64,000 nt of DNA, taken from assembly GCA_964035545.1 (NCBI GenBank), contig OZ037769.1:15809133-15873132 (forward strand), written 5' to 3'. A program made the translations under genes and the position numbers. Within the stretch, counting starts at the first letter, position 1; each line of letters opens with the position of its first letter. Positions 41,701-56,700 of this stretch are shown piece after piece. The DNA is from Bugula neritina (taxonomy: Eukaryota > Bryozoa > Gymnolaemata > Cheilostomatida > Bugulidae). Under the pieces are notes generated by a model. It was given only the letters and a program-made list of their open reading frames with translations, was not told where the DNA came from and did not search any database.

Positions 41701-44700
41701 TCCCACAAGCACACTCGAGTCAGCGACGAGACCATTAGCCACGGAAACGTCTCGTTTACCATTCCATCTAAGCTACTTGACCATACGCAAGGCATAAAGG
41801 CAAGTACTCCATGTGAATTCCTAAGGGCTCATTGCAGCTGCTATAGTAACTGTTGCTACAGTGTAGACCTTCTCCATAGCATTGTGTAGACCTTCCCCAT
41901 AGCATTGTGTGGATTATGCTGAGTGTCATGTCTCTTGTACAGGATTGCTATTCAACTACGATGATGCAATACCCTGTAAACCCGTTCAAAGCTGGCGTAC
42001 ACAGTGCTGTTACATCCATCAACGTGTTTGACTGCAACGGCAAGGAGATCACCGACATCAGAACAGACGATCTTGATGCCCATGTCGGGTTCGCAGTGCC
42101 GTCATTACATAACGAGGTATGGGCAATGAGGGGCTTCTATCATGTGTCTAATAATTTGCTTTTCACAAATTATATTCTTTGCTTTAAAAGGGGTAAAAAT
42201 AATTTGAAAAGCATGACTTGCTTCAATTTGTTAAAAGCTGTGTACATGGAACTGTACTATGATGTTATTTAGAGTTTAAATAACTTTCAACATGTATTAT
42301 TTTCTGCCTCTGGTACCTGTTGCTAGTGTCACTTGGGCCCATAGAACTTGTTAGCACTGTCATCTGGGCTAGTAGCACCTGTTCATACTGTCACCTGGCC
42401 AGTAGCACCTGCTAGTAGTGTCACCTGGGCCAGATATAGCACCTGTTAGTAGTGTCACCTGGGCCAGATATAGCACCTGCTAGTAGTGTCACTGTAATAT
42501 CTGTCAAGCACTTGTTTCAGGTGTCAGACTCACAAGTGCTGCACTCCCTACACAAAGCAAACATGAACATTCACTCTCTGGACATATCCCGCAGTAAAGA
42601 CAGGTTCCTCAACCTGGTCCTGGAATTTGAGCCGGTGGAAGGTCACAGCTTCCCTATTACCATCCTAATCAGGTGAGGATCCACACTTTGTATGTAACTA
42701 TTGTTTATTTCTATATACAGGTAACCGCACAGGTGTGTGAAATACAGGTGCCACTACCTGCCCACTTGGCTCTTGGCTCAGCATTGTTACCTGCTGTTGA
42801 GCAAAGGTTCAGGTGTGCTGGTGGTGGTCAGGATGATGCAACAGCCAGCCGTTACCTTCTCGCAGCTATCCCAGTGTGCATTGCAACTTGTCTCCAGAAA
42901 TCTCATTAATCAGCTTAACCAGTCAATATGTGGTGTCATGCGTCAGGCAGTGTCACTGCTTACTACGCTATATACTATATACTATCTACTATATACTATA
43001 CTACTATATATTATATACTATACTACTATATACTATACTACTATATACTATACTACTATATATTATATACTATACTACTATATACTATACTATCTACTAT
43101 ATACTATATACTATACTATGCTACTATCTACTATACTACTATATACTATACTATCTACTATATACTATATACTATACTATGCTACTATCTACTATACTAC
43201 TATATACTATATTATACTACTATATACTATATACTATATTATATACTACACTGCTATATTATCTGGTCTCCGTGCTGATTGGCTAAGATCATGTGAACCA
43301 GACGCCTGGATAGTTGTTCAACCTCGAGACTGCTATGTAGGTGAGCAAAGATTCAGGTGTTTGGTTGGCGTGTCCAGTGTTTCATCTACCACCTTCTCTG
43401 TTTGAGATGTGACTGTTGGAAGAGATGAATAGACTGAGATGACATTTCCTCTGTAGGGTATTACTGACTCGGTTTACCTGCAGCCTGGCGAAACAACCTT
43501 CACCTTGCTGGCTCCTAGCTTATCCTTGTTTAGTCTGACAGCTGCTGGACTGTTGGTTGCCATGGAAACCTGTAGTTTGGGATACGATGATCTGATTATG
43601 TTAATTCAGTTGACGTAATGTACTCTCAGTTGTTAGATACTCTTGTGCGAGAGATAGCATTCCTCTTCTACCATTATCTCTCTCTCAGATGGTTAGCTTG
43701 TGATTCTAAACATTCTTTCATTGTTACAGGAAGGGCAAAGCGCCCACCCCGCACGCCGGAGGCTGGGACAGGAAGTTGACTGTGTACAGTCAGGACCGCC
43801 ACGTCAAATTCTTCCTGGATGATAGCGAGCTCGGCTCTGCTCGAAAGTTGTACGTCGGCCTGGCAGACGCCAAGTTCAACGAGGGCAAGCCCAGAGAGCG
43901 GCAGGTTGGTTTTGTGTTGTCTGGCGCCACCCTGAGCTTAATATAATTTGGGAACTTGGGCTATGTCAGCTTCTTCCTGACTACCTCAACTCCTGTTGGC
44001 CATATTTCAGAATGATACGTCGATATGTAGTCTGTCTGTCTGTCTTCTTGTATTACTCCATCTTTATGATTATTTCTCTATTTTGCCAATTGATTTCTCC
44101 TTATCCCACTACAACTTTTACTAATCACATTCATAGTTATACTCACAGTCACAGTTACACTCACAGTCACACTCATAGTTATACTCACAGTCACAGTTAT
44201 ACTCACACTGCAGATAAAGGAAAGGAACTACACCATGACCAGCTGGTGGAGTGACTGTGTATACTGGGACACACTCATACATGATTGGTCGACTCAAGGA
44301 TGCCGTGTAACTAGTGACACAACGCTGGCCATGACTCACTGCTCGTGTAGTCACATGACTGCCTTCGCCACCAAGCAGGAAGTGGTTAGGGTGAAGGTCA
44401 CCGAAGAAGAGGTGGAGGACTACTTTAAGTGAGATATATGTGCTGATTTGCACTGTAGTGTTATTGTTTACTCCACTTATCACTTTTGACTCTCAGTATG
44501 TTTAACCTTTAGTAGTTGCTCCACTGAGAGTCGTCTGCTGTCAGTATAGTTCCAGAAAGTGCTCTGGTTTTAAAGTATTTGCTGTTTAAAAAGGCAGCCC
44601 AGTCAACAAAACACTGAGAAACATGATTGTAGTGATAACTGCTGCCATTGCTTCTTATGATAGTCTAGACTCTAGTCTAAGTAGGAGTCCCTGGTGTCAA

Positions 44701-47700
44701 GGTCGCTTATGGCAGCGACTGTTGAAAGTTACACTGCTGCCGCCAACTCTAGCCACTGATGCAGGCCGACCATCTATTAGGGAGTCTACATCAATACAAT
44801 CTCTCCTCTAATACTAGTAATTAGCTGAGATCAATCTTCTCAACTCAGCCCTAAGTGTTTTCTACTTATAAATTAAATTCCTAATCAGTTTAATTAGTAG
44901 CTGTGTGCGTGCTGAGGGGACGCGCTGTGGGGTCCCTTAGCACACAGCTGACTGTAGCCCTGTAATTACACTGTAATTAGACTAGAGCTTGTTTGCTGTG
45001 CAGTGCTTCTAATCTCTTCCAGGCATCATAACATAAGCTGCTGCCTCCAGTGAAAAGTCAATACATGATGTTGTTCGTGTTATATACTGCTTGTAGTATT
45101 GTATTTACTAATATACTTACTGATATACTTACTAATGCACCTACTAATGTACCTACTACTGTACTTACTACGTACTCTGTGTACTGTAGACTAGAGTACT
45201 AATATACTTACTATGTACTCTGTACTGTAGACTAGAGCACTACCCCACCACCGTAGTCATAGTCTCCATCATAGTACTCACCTACGTGGTGCTGGCGGTA
45301 GTCAGCTATATGGCTGACAGGAAGTGCCCGGTTCAGGAGAGGGTAATTCCAATACAGGACAACAGCTCCACCGACACACAGAGGTACATCATCACCTTGG
45401 AGACGGGGAGTGAGCCGGGATCTGGTACCACCGCCAAGGTACGTACACTTCCTGCTGGTCACCTGCTGGTCACCTGCTGGTCACGTGCTGGTCACCTGCT
45501 GGTCACGTGCTGGTCACCTGCTGGTCATGTGCTGGTGAGGTGATCACATGACTTCTATGAGTGAAATTCATATATCTGTTACAAGTTGCACCATGTGTGT
45601 GTCGTGTCAAAATATACATAAGAATGCTGTTTTTTTCTTTTTGTACTTTATTATTTTTATTTCTTATCTGTGTGGAGTTCTTGAGTGTGAATTTTACAAT
45701 AGTGTGTAAATAGCTTTGTGTTGAATGATATAATATTGCTATGTCACACACATAGACCTAGTATTGCTATGCCACACACATAGACCTAGTGTTGCTATGC
45801 CACACACATAGACCGAGTATTGCTATGTCACACACAGCTGTTGCCACGGTTACTGTTACAGGTCAGCATGGTGCTGCACGGAGAAATCGGAATGTCAGAG
45901 ACGAGGGAGTTGGTGGGGCCAGAGGACTGCCAGGTGTTCCAGACCAACTCTCGGGACACGTTTCTGTTGACCCTCCCCGCCTCTATCGGCCCGATATGGA
46001 AGGTGAGTTGGGCCCCAGTCTAATGTGGAAAGTAAACTGATTATATAAAACTGTCAGAAGTTACATAATCCTGTTAAACAGGCACTTCTTGCCTAATAAA
46101 TGCCGATCCCGTGTGTAATGGCCATTGATTTTGAGATTACATGAGATATTTAGTGAGATTAGAGTGAATCCAATTTAACTTAATGTTTGTATGAAGTATA
46201 TGGGCGAGTGTAATGGGCTTACTGGAGTACAGTGCAGGCATTGTTAATGGAATTTACAAGTTTAATGTCTATCTAATGTTAGGTAAAGCCTTTCTGAGTG
46301 TCTTAATACTAAATTGTGTTGTCACCCCAGTGACGTGTGGAGTGTTTGCCTGGTGTAGGTGCAGCTGTGGCATGACAACAAGGGAGGCAGTCCGGGATGG
46401 TACGTGAAGAGAGTGACGGTGCGGGACATAGAGCACGGCCAGTCATACTACTTCCTGTGCGAGAGGTGGCTGGCCGTAGAGGAGCAGGACGGCAAAGTTG
46501 AGAGGGAGTTTATGGCCTTGGATTCACACATCGGGTTCAACGTGGTGAGTGCGAGGCCGGGACCTCATTCTATTGGCTAGTATTTTGTTGCCTAAGCAAC
46601 AACCAGATGCTTGGAATAGAATTGCCGGATTTGATTGGCTGCTAAGCTAACATGTGGCTGTTTAAAGTTGCCGATATTCATCTGATGTGACGAAACTTTC
46701 TTGAATCACTTCTTCTTTTGCCATTCAGCCAATCAGCTTTTAGATTGACACACCAGTGCCGTTAGTAGTTCCCGTGACATCACTTCTGTCTTCTGCAGGT
46801 ATTCAAGGTCAAGGCTCCTCAATATTTCAACGACTATCACCTGATTCGCTCGTTGGTCTACAAGCCGACGTACAGCCACTTCTCCCGGGTTGAGAGACTC
46901 ACTTGTGTGTTTGTAGGACTTCTGGCTCACATGGCACTCTGTACGGCCTACTACTACGTGGAGGTGGAGGTGGGTGGATCCGGTGCTGTTAGTACTAGTA
47001 CTAATACTACTAGTAGTATTAGTATTAGTACTACTACTAGTACTAGTAGTAGTACTACTACTAGTAGTATTAGTACTAGTACTAATACTACTACTAGTAG
47101 TAGTAGTATTAGTACTACTAGTAGTAGTACTAATACTACTAGTAGTAGTATTAGTACTACTAATAGTAGTACTAATATTACTACTACTAGTAGTATTAGT
47201 ACTAGTACTAATACTACTAGTAGTACTACTTGAATATTTACTGTATGTCAGTTACTGAGTGGTAGTTGAATGAGACTCAGTTGGGAAGATATTTCAGCAC
47301 CCAGTGTGAGAATCTTCCACGCCCTTCTCTTTAACTAGCAGTAACTGCGTATCATGATACAGTGACTTGTATTGTTAGCTTGTACACAACGCGTTAGGCA
47401 TAGGGGTTAGCTTCACCACCATATACTTGTACCATATACTTACCACTAATGTATACTTACCACTACCATATACTTACCACTAATATATACTTACCACTAC
47501 CATGTACCCTGTAGCTCAGGCACTGTGATTTAGTGAACCTGTACACACTGTATTACCTCTCTACTTTATTTCAAAGTGATATGACTTCAGTGCAGCTTTA
47601 CAAGCTTTGGAGTTGTGTTATCAACATGCAAATTATTTTTATACTCTATACTAATGTTACAGTATATACCCTACTATACTCTCTACTGATGCTACAGTAT

Positions 47701-50700
47701 ATACCCTACTATACTCTATACTGATGTTACAGTATATACCCTACTATACTCTATACTGGTGTTACAGTATATACCCTACTATACTCTATACTAATGTTAC
47801 AGTATATACCCTACTATACTCTATACTGATGTTACAGTATATACCCTACTATACTCTATACTGATACTACAGTATATACCCTACTATACTCTATACTGGT
47901 GTTACAGTATATACCCTACTGTACTCTATACTGATGTTACAGGAGTATAGAGGGCAGTACAACCTGTTTGATTTGTCATCCAACACTGTTGTCGTCTCAT
48001 TGGCTGTCAATGCAATGGCCTGTCCACTCATGTTGGCTCTTTCAATGCTCTTCAGGTAACTAACCTATAATATAGTGTTTTATTGTTTTATTCTTGGTCT
48101 TCAACCAGCATGTTGAAATAATAATATATTAATTAGTATATACAATTCTATTCAGGAGTTCGTTTTAATGGGGGAATAACTCCATATTACAAGTGCAATG
48201 GCACCAAAATATTTTTATTGGTAATTTAATATTATCTAATAATAATAATAATGTAGAGCTCCGTGATAGTTTAAGATTTCTTACTCAAGTTAGTTTCTGG
48301 TGTAGCCTATAGTGCTGAATGTTTTAGACGAAGCAGTATTGGGGGCCGGTCAGCTTCCAGGTCTAAATACAGTAAGAAAGGTGTACTAGGTCCTAAGGCT
48401 TGTGAGAGTGGTTTGGAGGGGGTTGATATAAATGGTGAGCCCCCCGCACCGGGCTCTCATTCCTTCCTGGAGCAGAGTATACTGCACTGGCAGTCCCTGC
48501 AGCAGTGGGCGCAGAAGCAGTGGGAGAAGAGATACCAGAAGGCCATGTTGGCCGGAGAGGAAATGAACTCGGTGGAGGCGCAGGTGCAGGAGCAGGTACG
48601 TTCGCTTGTCACCACGGCAACACTGATGTGTACGTGTAGAGGGAAATGTGGGAGTTGTTTTCTATTGATCCATGCTGAAGCTCTCAGAAGTATTATACAA
48701 GTTGTTAGGTTTTTGTTAGTTGGAATAGTTTGAATAGATTGGTGGATGAGAACTGTGTGGAATATTCCGGCACTCTCCTGATTGTAGGTGCTGACTATGA
48801 ACAGCACACAGACTGGAGGGCTGCTCGGGGGTCACGTAGGTCAGCACAGGGTCAGCTCGCAGAGTGACGTGAAACACTTGCTAACTCACAGTGATACTGA
48901 CAGTACTACTACTAGTAGTCAGGGTGAGTGACTGACAGTACTACTAATAGTAGTCAGGGTGAGTGGCATACAGTACTACTACCAGTAGTCAGGGTGAGTG
49001 ACATACAGTACTACTACTAGTAGTCAGGGTGAGTGATACTGACAGTACTACTACTAGTAGTCAGGGTGAGTGGCATACAGTACTACTAGTAGTCAGGGTG
49101 AGTGACACTAACAGTACTACTACTAGTAGTCAGGGTGAGTGACATACAGTACTACTACTAGTAGTCAGGGTGAGTGATACTGACAGTACTACTACTAGTA
49201 GTCAGGGTGAGTGACACTAACAGTACTACTACTAGTAGTCAGGGTGAGTGACATACAGTACTACTACTAGTAGTCAGGGTGAGTGACACTGACAGTACTA
49301 CTACTAGTAGTCAGGGTGAGTGACAGTACTACTACTAGTAGTCAGGGTGAGTGATACTGACAGTACTACTACTAGTAGTCAGGGTGAGTGACATTGACAG
49401 TACTACTACTAGTAGTCGGGGTGAGTGACACTGACTACTACTAGTAGTCAGGGTGAGTGACACTGACAGTACTACTACTAGTAGTCAGGGTGAGTGACAT
49501 ACAGTACTACTACCAGTATTGAGAGTGAGTGACATACAGTACTACTACTAGTAGTCAGGGTGAGTGACATACAGTACTACTACTAGTATTGAGAGTAAGT
49601 GACATACAGTACTACTACTAGTATTGAGAGTGAGTGACATACAGTACTACTACTAGTAGTCAGGGTGACTGACAGTACTACTATTAGTAGTCAGGGTGAC
49701 TGATACTGACAGTACTACTACTAGTAGTCAGAGTGAGTGACACTGACAGTACCACTACTAGTAGTCAGGGTGAGTTACACTGACAGTACTACTACTAGTA
49801 TTGAGAGTTATGTTATCCTTTGAAGGTACGTCATCAGTCCACTCCTTCGTCGTGTCACGCAAGTGGGTCCTGCCGCCCTGGTTCAGATTTGTAGCCTGGT
49901 TCCTCTCCTTTGCCTGCGCCAGCTCATGCGGCTACTGCACCGTCCACTACAGCTACCAGTTCCAGGAGGGCCGCTTTGTCCTCTGGCTACAGTCCATCTT
50001 TGTGACTTTCCTCTTCTGTAACTTCCTGATTCAGCCGTTCGGCATACTGATGAAAGCAGTGGGTACAGCCATAGTCTTCCGGAAAGATCCCACGGTAAGC
50101 GTTTGACCTTGACTCTTTGAGTTTATTCACTGCCACACTCTGTAGTGTAGTTATACAGAAGTGTTTCTACCTGCGCAGGTGCTGCAGCACTTCCCCGACA
50201 GATACGAGGAGGACATCGAAGAGATCAGACTCAGATCTGCTTTCCTCTCTGACGAGGATGAGATAACTCGGGGAACTCGGGCTAGACAGCGGTCCCGGTA
50301 CCTGCGGTTCGCTCGACCTCCTCAGGAGAAGCAGCTGATAGCGGCGCGGAAGAGGACTATGAAGGAGAGGAAGTTGAGTAGACTCGGGGCGGAGTGTGCC
50401 GTGCTGACTCTTCTGCTCACTCTCGTCCTCATCATCGTCTTCTGTAAGCTCCACTTCCTGTCTTCTGTAAGAAAGTAATGTGAAATAGTTTAAACATGGC
50501 TGTAACTCAACTTTCCTCAGTGACAATCTGTGTTTGTCTGCGTAGTCAATTTGTAAAATATTATCAGGTATTTTATGAGGATATTTTGAAGTGAAATTTT
50601 ACATGGAACAGTTGTTTTATCCGATAATGTCTGTGCGAGTTTAGTTTGATCAGGCTGTATCCACTCCTGGCACATAGCTAGCTGTATCCACCCCTGGCAT

Positions 50701-53700
50701 GTAGTGATCTGTATCCACTCCTGGCATGTAGTGATCTGTATCCACTCCTGTTTCAGGTTGTGACAGGAACTCTTCCTTCTACCTCAACACCAACATCAGA
50801 GCTCTACTCGCCACCAATGACATCACAGCCCGTCACCAGTCCTTTGTGGACATCAGCAAGCCGGAGGACATGTGGCGGTGGCTCGGCAGCGACCTGGCTG
50901 ACCTCCTTTTCACCAACCACTCTCTCAACCTCGGCGCCAGCATCATCATTGGAAACGCCAGCAGAATCAAACAGGTGACCAGTTCTTCCGCCGCAGTTGA
51001 TCTCTACAGCGGTATTCTCTCCTTTGATCTCTACAGCAATATTCTCTCCTTTGATCTCTATATTGCTGTGTGTTCATTTTAAGATATTCTATGCTCGTTC
51101 GTTTTACTGTCTGATAAACATGCCAAGCTTGCAGACGTCAAGTTATCAGACTATAGTAATTATACAGGTGGTTGTGGGATCACAACTCCCAATAATGACT
51201 CTAGAATACAGTTTAGTTGGCAGTTACTGTGAATAATCGGTGTCTCATATTCACTCGCTGGTTTGAAATGGTCTACTTGTTGTCATCATTTAAATTTCCT
51301 TAAAAATTTCTTCTAACTTCTGTAATTGGAGTTGGCTTCCCTTTCCTCACGTTTCATTCTCCATAGTGCCCTGCTCTCTCTCACGTCCATGTTCTCTCAT
51401 ATCCTAATGTTACAGGTGAGAGTGCAGAAAGAGGCCTGCGTAGCCCGAGATCGTATGCCCTCGTGGGTCATGGGAGACACCTGCTACCCTCCCTACTCGG
51501 CCTACACGAATGACAAGAAGCCTATGAGAGTGAGTAACCTCACCGTCCCGTACACCAAAGTGGCCAGTACAGCCGAGACGGTGCTACATGGCCGACTCAC
51601 TCACTACGGCGGCTCAGGTATGACACTTCCTCTTCCGGTTGGTTGCTATTGACAACACCAGATGCTATCCATTACTTACAAGTATTAGTCTTGGTATTCT
51701 GATACTACTAATTCCCTCTCATTCTGTGTGTCCCCCAGAGCCGTAGTAAGTGTCTGATAAGAATGGTGAGTTTATTATGTAACATGGTTATTTACCCTCG
51801 CTCTCTCTCTGTCTTGGCAGGATATGATATTCTACTTCCTGTGACCAAGCAGCCATTCCTCGACTACCTGGAGAAGTTGAAGGCGGCCGGGTGGGTGGAC
51901 AGACAGACGAGGGCCGTGTTCATAGAGTTCACAGTCTACAACATCCCCACCCACCTCTACTCCTCCGTGACAGCATTCTTCGAGTTCTCCCCCTCAGGGC
52001 AGGTGCTGCCGCAGCTGGAGGTCGACTCGGCTATTCTCTACAAGTAAGTAACTAGTAGAAGTAAGTAACTAGTAGAAGTAAGTTACTAGTAAAAGTAAGT
52101 AACTAGTAGAAGTAAGTTACTAGTAGAAGTAAGTTACTAGCCTCAGTTCCTATCCTACAGGTACAGATCGGATAGGGGGTATGTGGTGCTCACCTGCGAA
52201 CTGCTCTTCATATTCGTCTACCTCTGTCAGCTACACTTCCACATCGTCACCATCCTGCAGAAGAAACGGAAATACTTTACTCAGATTTGGAACATTCTGG
52301 AAACTCTGTACTTACTTTTCTCTATGGCGTACATTGTGCTGTACCTGTTCAGATATGAGGTGAGTTTATATACCATCATGCTAAATATTTAGCAACATAT
52401 TCCAATGACTAATGGACATATATATTCTTTGACTATAATGTTGTTATGTATTTCATCATATATGATACTAAGCTGTCCCATATATTATTACCATACTATT
52501 CCATATATTACGTAATATAAACTATATATAACACCATACTAGACCATATATCACCATATTATATTGTGATATAGTACCATTTTATATCATATAGTACCAT
52601 ATTATGTATGTCATATATTACTACATCATATCATATATTACTATATTGTATAATATGTTACTATATTATGCCATATATTACTATATTATATCATATATTA
52701 CTATATTATGTCATATATTACTATATTATGTCATATATTACTATATAATGTCATATATTACAGATTGTAGAGACGTTACACACAGAACTTACTCAGACTT
52801 TTCACTCCTCCTTCGTCAGCGTTGCTCCTCTCGTATTCTGGGATCGTCTCCTCCGCCTCGTTCTCTCCCTCCTCCTTTTCATTCTCCTCGTCAAGATCCT
52901 CAAGCTATTCCGATACGTCAAGATGTTCGCTCGCTTCGGCAACGTCTATCGGAGAGCTGCTCGTGATATCCGGGCTTTTGCTGTGCGTTATTATATAGTA
53001 TTATATCTATAGTATTATATCTATAGTATTATATCTATAGTATTATATCTATAGTATTATATCTATAGTATTATATCTCTAGTATTATATCTATAGTATT
53101 ATATCTCTAGTATTATATCTATAGTATTATATCTCTAGTATTATATCTATAGTATTATATCTATAGTATTATATCTACAGTATTATATCTCTAGTATTAT
53201 ATCTATAGTAATATATCTCTAGTATTATATCTATAGTATTATATCTATAGTAATATATCTATAGTATTATATCTACAGTATTATATCTATAGTATTATAT
53301 ATCTATAGTATTATATCTATAGTATTATATCTATAGTATTATATCTCTAGTATTATATCTCTAGTATTATATCTATAGTATTATATCTATAGTATTATAT
53401 CTATAGTATTATATCTATAGTAATATATCTATAGTATTATATCTATAGTATTATATCTCTAGTATTATATCTATAGTATTATATCTATAGTATTATATCT
53501 ATAGTATTATATCTCTAGTATTATATCTATAGTATTATATCTATAGTATTATATCTCTAGTATTATATCTATAGTATTATATCTATAGTATTATATCTAT
53601 AGTATTATATCTCTAGTATTATATCTCTAGTATTATATCTATAGTATTATATCTCTAGTATTATATCTATAGTATTATATCTATAGTATTATATCTATAG

Positions 53701-56700
53701 TATTATATCTCTAGTATTATATCTATAGTATTATATCTCTAGTATTATATCTATAGTATTATATCTATAGTATTATATCTATAGTATTATATCTATAGTA
53801 TTATATCTCTAGTATTATATCTATAGTATTATATCCCTATAGTATTATATCTATAGTATTATATCTCTAGTATTATATCTCTAGTAATATATCTCTAGTA
53901 TTATATCTATAGTATTATATCTATAGTATTATATCTCTAGTATTATATCTATAGTATTATATCTCTAGTATTATATCTATAGTATTATATCTATAGTATT
54001 ATATCTCTAGTATTATATCTCTAGTATTATATCTCTAGTAATATATCTCTAGTATTATATCTATAGTATTATATCTCTAGTATTATATCTCTAGTATTAT
54101 ATCTCTAGTATTATATCTCTAGTATTATATCTATAGTATTATATCTATAGTATTATATCTATAGTATTATATCTCTAGTATTATATCTCTAGTATTATAT
54201 CTCTAATAATATATCTATAGTATTATATCTACAGTATTATATCTATAGTATTATATCTATAGTATTATATCTCTAGTATTATATCTCTAATAATATATCT
54301 ATAGTATTATATCTCTAGTATTATATCTCTAGTATTATATCTCTAGTATTATATCTATAGTATTATATCTCTAGTATTATATCTATAGTATTATATCTCT
54401 AGTATTATATCTACAGTATTATATCTACAGTATTATATCTATAGTATTATATCTATAGTATTATATCTCTAGTATTATATCTCTAGTATTATATCTCTAG
54501 TATTATATCTCTAGTATTATATCTATAGTATTATATCTATAGTATTATATCTCTAGTATTATATCTACAGTATTATATCTACAGTATTATATCTCTAGTA
54601 TTATATCTATAGTATTATATCTCTAGTATTATATCTATAGTATTATATCTATAGTATTATATCTATAGTATTATATCTATAGTATTATATCTCTAGTATT
54701 ATATCTATAGTATTATATCTCTAGTATTATATCTATAGTATTATATCTATAGTATTATATCTATAGTATTATATCTCTAGTATTATATCTATAGTATTAT
54801 ATCTATAGTATTATATCTATAGTATTATATCTATAGTATTATATCTATAGTATTATATCTCTAGTATTATATCTATAGTATTATATCTCTAGTATTATAT
54901 CTATAGTATTATATCTATAGTATTATATCTATAGTATTATATCTATAGTATTATATCTATAGTATTATATCTATAGTATTATATCTCTAGTATTATATCT
55001 CTAATAATATATCTATAGTATTATATCTATAGTATTATATCTATAGTATTATATCTCTAGTATTATATCTATAGTATTATATCTCTAGTATTATATCTAC
55101 AGTATTATATCTACAGTATTATATCTCTAGTATTATATCTATAGTATTATATCTCTAGTATTATATCTACAGTATTATATCTATAGTATTATATCTATAG
55201 TATTATATCTCTAGTATTATATCTCTAGTATTATATCTCTAGTATTATATCTCTAGTATTATATCTATAGTATTATATCTATAGTATTATATCTCTAGTA
55301 TTATATCTACAGTATTATATCTACAGTATTATATCTCTAGTATTATATCTCTAGTATTATATCTGTAGTATTATATCTATAGTATTATATCTCTAGTATT
55401 ATATCTATAGTATTATATCTATAGTATTATATCTATAGTATTATATCTATAGTATTATATCTCTAGTATTATATCTATAGTATTATATCTCTAGTATTAT
55501 ATCTATAGTATTATATCTCTAGTATTATATCTCTAGTATTATATCTATAGTATTATATCTATAGTATTATATCTCTAGTATTATATCTCTAGTATTATAT
55601 CTCTAGTATTATATCTCTAGTATTATATCTATAGTATTATATCTCTAGTATTATATCTATAGTATTATATCTCTAGTATTATATCTATAGTATTATATCT
55701 ATAGTATTATATCTATAGTATTATATCTCTAGTATTATATCTATAGTATTATATCTATAGTATTATATCTATAGTATTATATCTCTAGTATTATATCTAT
55801 AGTATTATATCTCTAGTATTATATCTCTAGTATTATATCTCTAGTATTATATGTATAGTATTATATCTACAGTATTATATCTATAGTATTATATCTATAG
55901 TATTATATCTATAGTATTATATCTATAGTATTATATCTCTAGTATTATATCTCTAGTATTATATCTCTAGTATTATATCTATAGTATTATATCTCTAGTA
56001 TTATATCTATAGTATTATATCTATAGTATTATATCTCTAGTATTATATCTATAGTATTATATCTATAGTATTATATCTATAGTATTATATCTCTAGTATT
56101 ATATCTATAGTATTATATCTCTAGTATTATATCTCTAGTATTATATCTCTAGTATTATATGTATAGTATTATATCTACAGTATTATATCTATAGTATTAT
56201 ATCTATAGTATTATATCTATAGTATTATATCTATAGTATTATATCTCTAGTATTATATCTCTAGTATTATATCTATAGTATTATATCTATAGTATTATAT
56301 CTCTAGTATTATATCTATAGTATTATATCTCTAGTATTATATCTATAGTATTATATCTATAGTATTATATCTACAGTATTATATCTCTAGTATTATATCT
56401 CTAGTATTATATCTATAGTATTATATCTCTAGTATTATATCTCTAGTATTATATCTCTAGTATTATATCTCTAGTATTATATCTCTAGTATTATATCTCT
56501 AGTATTATATCTATAGTATTATATCTCTAGTATTATATCTCTAGTATTGTATCTATAGTATTATATCTATAGTATTATATCTATAGTATTATATCTATAG
56601 TATTATATCTATAGTATTATATCTCTAGTATTATATCTATAGTATTATATCTCTAGTATTATATCTATAGTAATATATCTCTAGTATTATATCTCTAGTA

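Noticed and set aside
42737-42910. Exon reading CHYLPTWLLAQHCYLLLSKG in intron 48
   Set aside because: It can be bounded by AG and GT, but ends in phase 1, which does not fit exon 50; the 43288-43336 exon fits the phases instead.
48885-49805. CRISPR-like array
   Set aside because: Units are directly adjacent with no unique spacers, in an animal intron.
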